The notes beneath the pieces were generated by a model. The model saw nothing but the letters and a program-made list of their open reading frames with translations. It was not told the origin of the DNA and did not search any database. From the NCBI GenBank assembly GCA_002338895.1, contig DDJH01000019.1:1-6850 (forward strand): a DNA stretch of 6,850 bases, in the 5' to 3' direction. Positions 5,832 to 6,850 of the stretch are shown here, one piece after another; position 1 is the first letter of the stretch, and each line of letters starts with the position of its first letter. Made by a program: the position numbers and the translations under genes. The stretch is from Lentisphaeria bacterium UBA1829 (lineage in GTDB: Bacteria > Verrucomicrobiota > Lentisphaeria > Victivallales > UBA1829).

Positions 5832-6850
5832 CAAACCTCTTTGACAGGAACATTCAGTATTTTTTGATCCGGTCTGGCTGTCCCGTTCAGACGCCCAATC
5901 ATCTGCCGGGCTATTGCCTTTCCCATCTCCTCGAAGGGAAATTCCAGAAGAATTCCGTGAAAGTCCGCCTCATGCACCGCATGGCCTTCCGCAATCAGAA
6001 GGGGATGGCTGTTCAGATCTTTCAGCATGTTCCGGACGGTGCCGAGATGTTCCCCATGAACATAAAGTGCATCCGGAGAGTGTTCCCGCAGCATCGCCTC
6101 CACGTTCCGAAACACGTCCGGCTGATCCCAGAAGAAGGTGTGCACCATCAATTCCGTTCCGGCTTCCTGATACACATGGCGAATCCCATCCAGAAACTCC
6201 CGGGTCATCTCATTTTCGAACAGGAAAAAAAGAGTTCGCCGTTTTTTCCCCTGCAGGATGTGTCCGGTCTGGATTCCCGCAGAGAAAAGATCGAACCGGC
6301 AGGAATCTATATCCTTCTCCACACTCTGTCCCTGAGAGGCGATCTGCGCGGTTACCGGAATCCCTTTCGCCTCCAGAGCCCGGATCGTGGAAAAACGGGA
6401 TGGATTGGTGTCAAACCAGATCAGTCCGCTGAGATACTGACTGCAAAGTTCCTCTTCCAGATCTCCATTATCCACCCCGAGCAGATTCACGGATCGGATG
6501 TTGATGCCGTTCCGCGTCAGTTCCAGGCCGCAGTGTGCAAGGACGGACCAGACCTGGTGCGGGTAGTAAAAATATTTCCCGTCCCCGGCAAGAAGCCCGA
6601 TCAGCGGCGGCATCCTTCCGCACGACGGCACAAAATTCAAATGCCGCGTAAACGTTCCGACTCCGCGTTTGCCTTCCAGATAATGTTCCGCCACAAGAGC
6701 TTTCAGTTCCAGCGTGACCGTGCTGCGGGCAACTCCAAACATTTTTGCCAGTTCCTTCGAGGAGGGAATCATCACCGATTCCTCCGGATGGCGGTAGATC
6801 AGATTCATAATGTAATGACGAATCTTCAGACCTTCCTTCTGGGGTAAAAC
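5831..6850 (-). CDS. GntR/LacI-type sugar-responsive transcriptional regulator, 5' end beyond window
   Basis: A cytoplasmic DNA-binding regulator with an N-terminal GntR-type winged helix-turn-helix and a C-terminal LacI/periplasmic-binding-protein-like effector domain. The first in-window ATG is at 6808, but the frame stays open to the edge, adding 14 codons that include LKIRHYI. These form the first helix of a GntR domain, and that ATG lacks a ribosome binding site, so the true start lies beyond 6850. Numbered from the 6808 codon, the HTH reads [17 protein letters not shown] (15-31) and the wing GKRGVGTF (47-54). The effector domain runs from about 67 to 325: PPLIGLLAG opens its first strand, SGLIWFDTN (127-135) and KGIPVTAQ (148-155) follow the LacI pattern, and VYVHGEHL-like YVHGEHL (249-255) and AEGHAVHE (273-280) lie in the second lobe. 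It precedes the pseudopilin gene by 14 bases, so it probably controls its own operon in response to a sugar. Effector and operator are unknown; repressor or activator action cannot be told from sequence. Confidence 0.9.
   Translation of the reverse strand, partial: VLPQKEGLKIRHYIMNLIYRHPEESVMIPSSKELAKMFGVARSTVTLELKALVAEHYLEGKRGVGTFTRHLNFVPSCGRMPPLIGLLAGDGKYFYYPHQVWSVLAHCGLELTRNGINIRSVNLLGVDNGDLEEELCSQYLSGLIWFDTNPSRFSTIRALEAKGIPVTAQIASQGQSVEKDIDSCRFDLFSAGIQTGHILQGKKRRTLFFLFENEMTREFLDGIRHVYQEAGTELMVHTFFWDQPDVFRNVEAMLREHSPDALYVHGEHLGTVRNMLKDLNSHPLLIAEGHAVHEADFHGILLEFPFEEMGKAIARQMIGRLNGTARPDQKILNVPVKEV

Noticed and set aside
5817..5834. TTG start adding six residues to the pseudopilin
   Set aside because: It lies inside the ribosome binding site region and would overlap the regulator stop. 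The short MKTK leader from the ATG at 5816 fits prepilin leaders.
5807..6847. 346-codon open frame on the plus strand opposite the regulator
   Set aside because: It is codon-aligned antisense of the regulator gene, with a His- and Arg-rich product lacking any domain.

Overview
The window looks like chromosomal DNA from a member of the Lentisphaerota (Victivallis-like), or a close relative in the PVC group. Three things suggest this: a secreted prepilin-type protein with an unusually clean [18 protein letters not shown] segment and an H-X9-DG motif, a regulator fusing a GntR-type helix-turn-helix to a LacI-type sugar-binding domain, and a very long secreted glycoside hydrolase with modules typical of that phylum. 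This placement is inferred from protein character only; there is no rRNA or other phylogenetic marker here.

Left part (1-1469, plus strand): a complete type II citrate synthase gene (113-1369) with a plausible promoter, a good ribosome binding site and a strong intrinsic terminator. It is a housekeeping gene (entry to the TCA cycle) with no evident link to its neighbours.

Right part (1500-6850, minus strand): a tight three-gene unit read from the right edge leftwards. Its order is a GntR/LacI-type regulator (5' end beyond the window), a 257-residue pseudopilin-like protein, and an 1173-residue secreted multidomain glycoside hydrolase. The gaps are only 14 and 21 bases, each occupied by a Shine-Dalgarno sequence, so co-transcription is likely. 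The unit converges on the citrate synthase gene, and the terminator lies between them. The simplest reading is a small glycan-utilisation cassette. The regulator senses a sugar, the hydrolase is exported through Sec to cut a glycan, and the pseudopilin serves an unknown envelope or secretion-associated role beside it. No transporter is in view, and the operon promoter and operator must lie beyond position 6850 or be too weak to see.

No RNA genes, insertion sequences, CRISPR arrays, tandem repeats or phage genes were recognised. There is no gene-free stretch longer than about 130 bases. The most interesting material is the regulator-pseudopilin-hydrolase arrangement, the unassigned C-terminal modules of the hydrolase, and a marked excess of the palindrome TCCGGA across the window.
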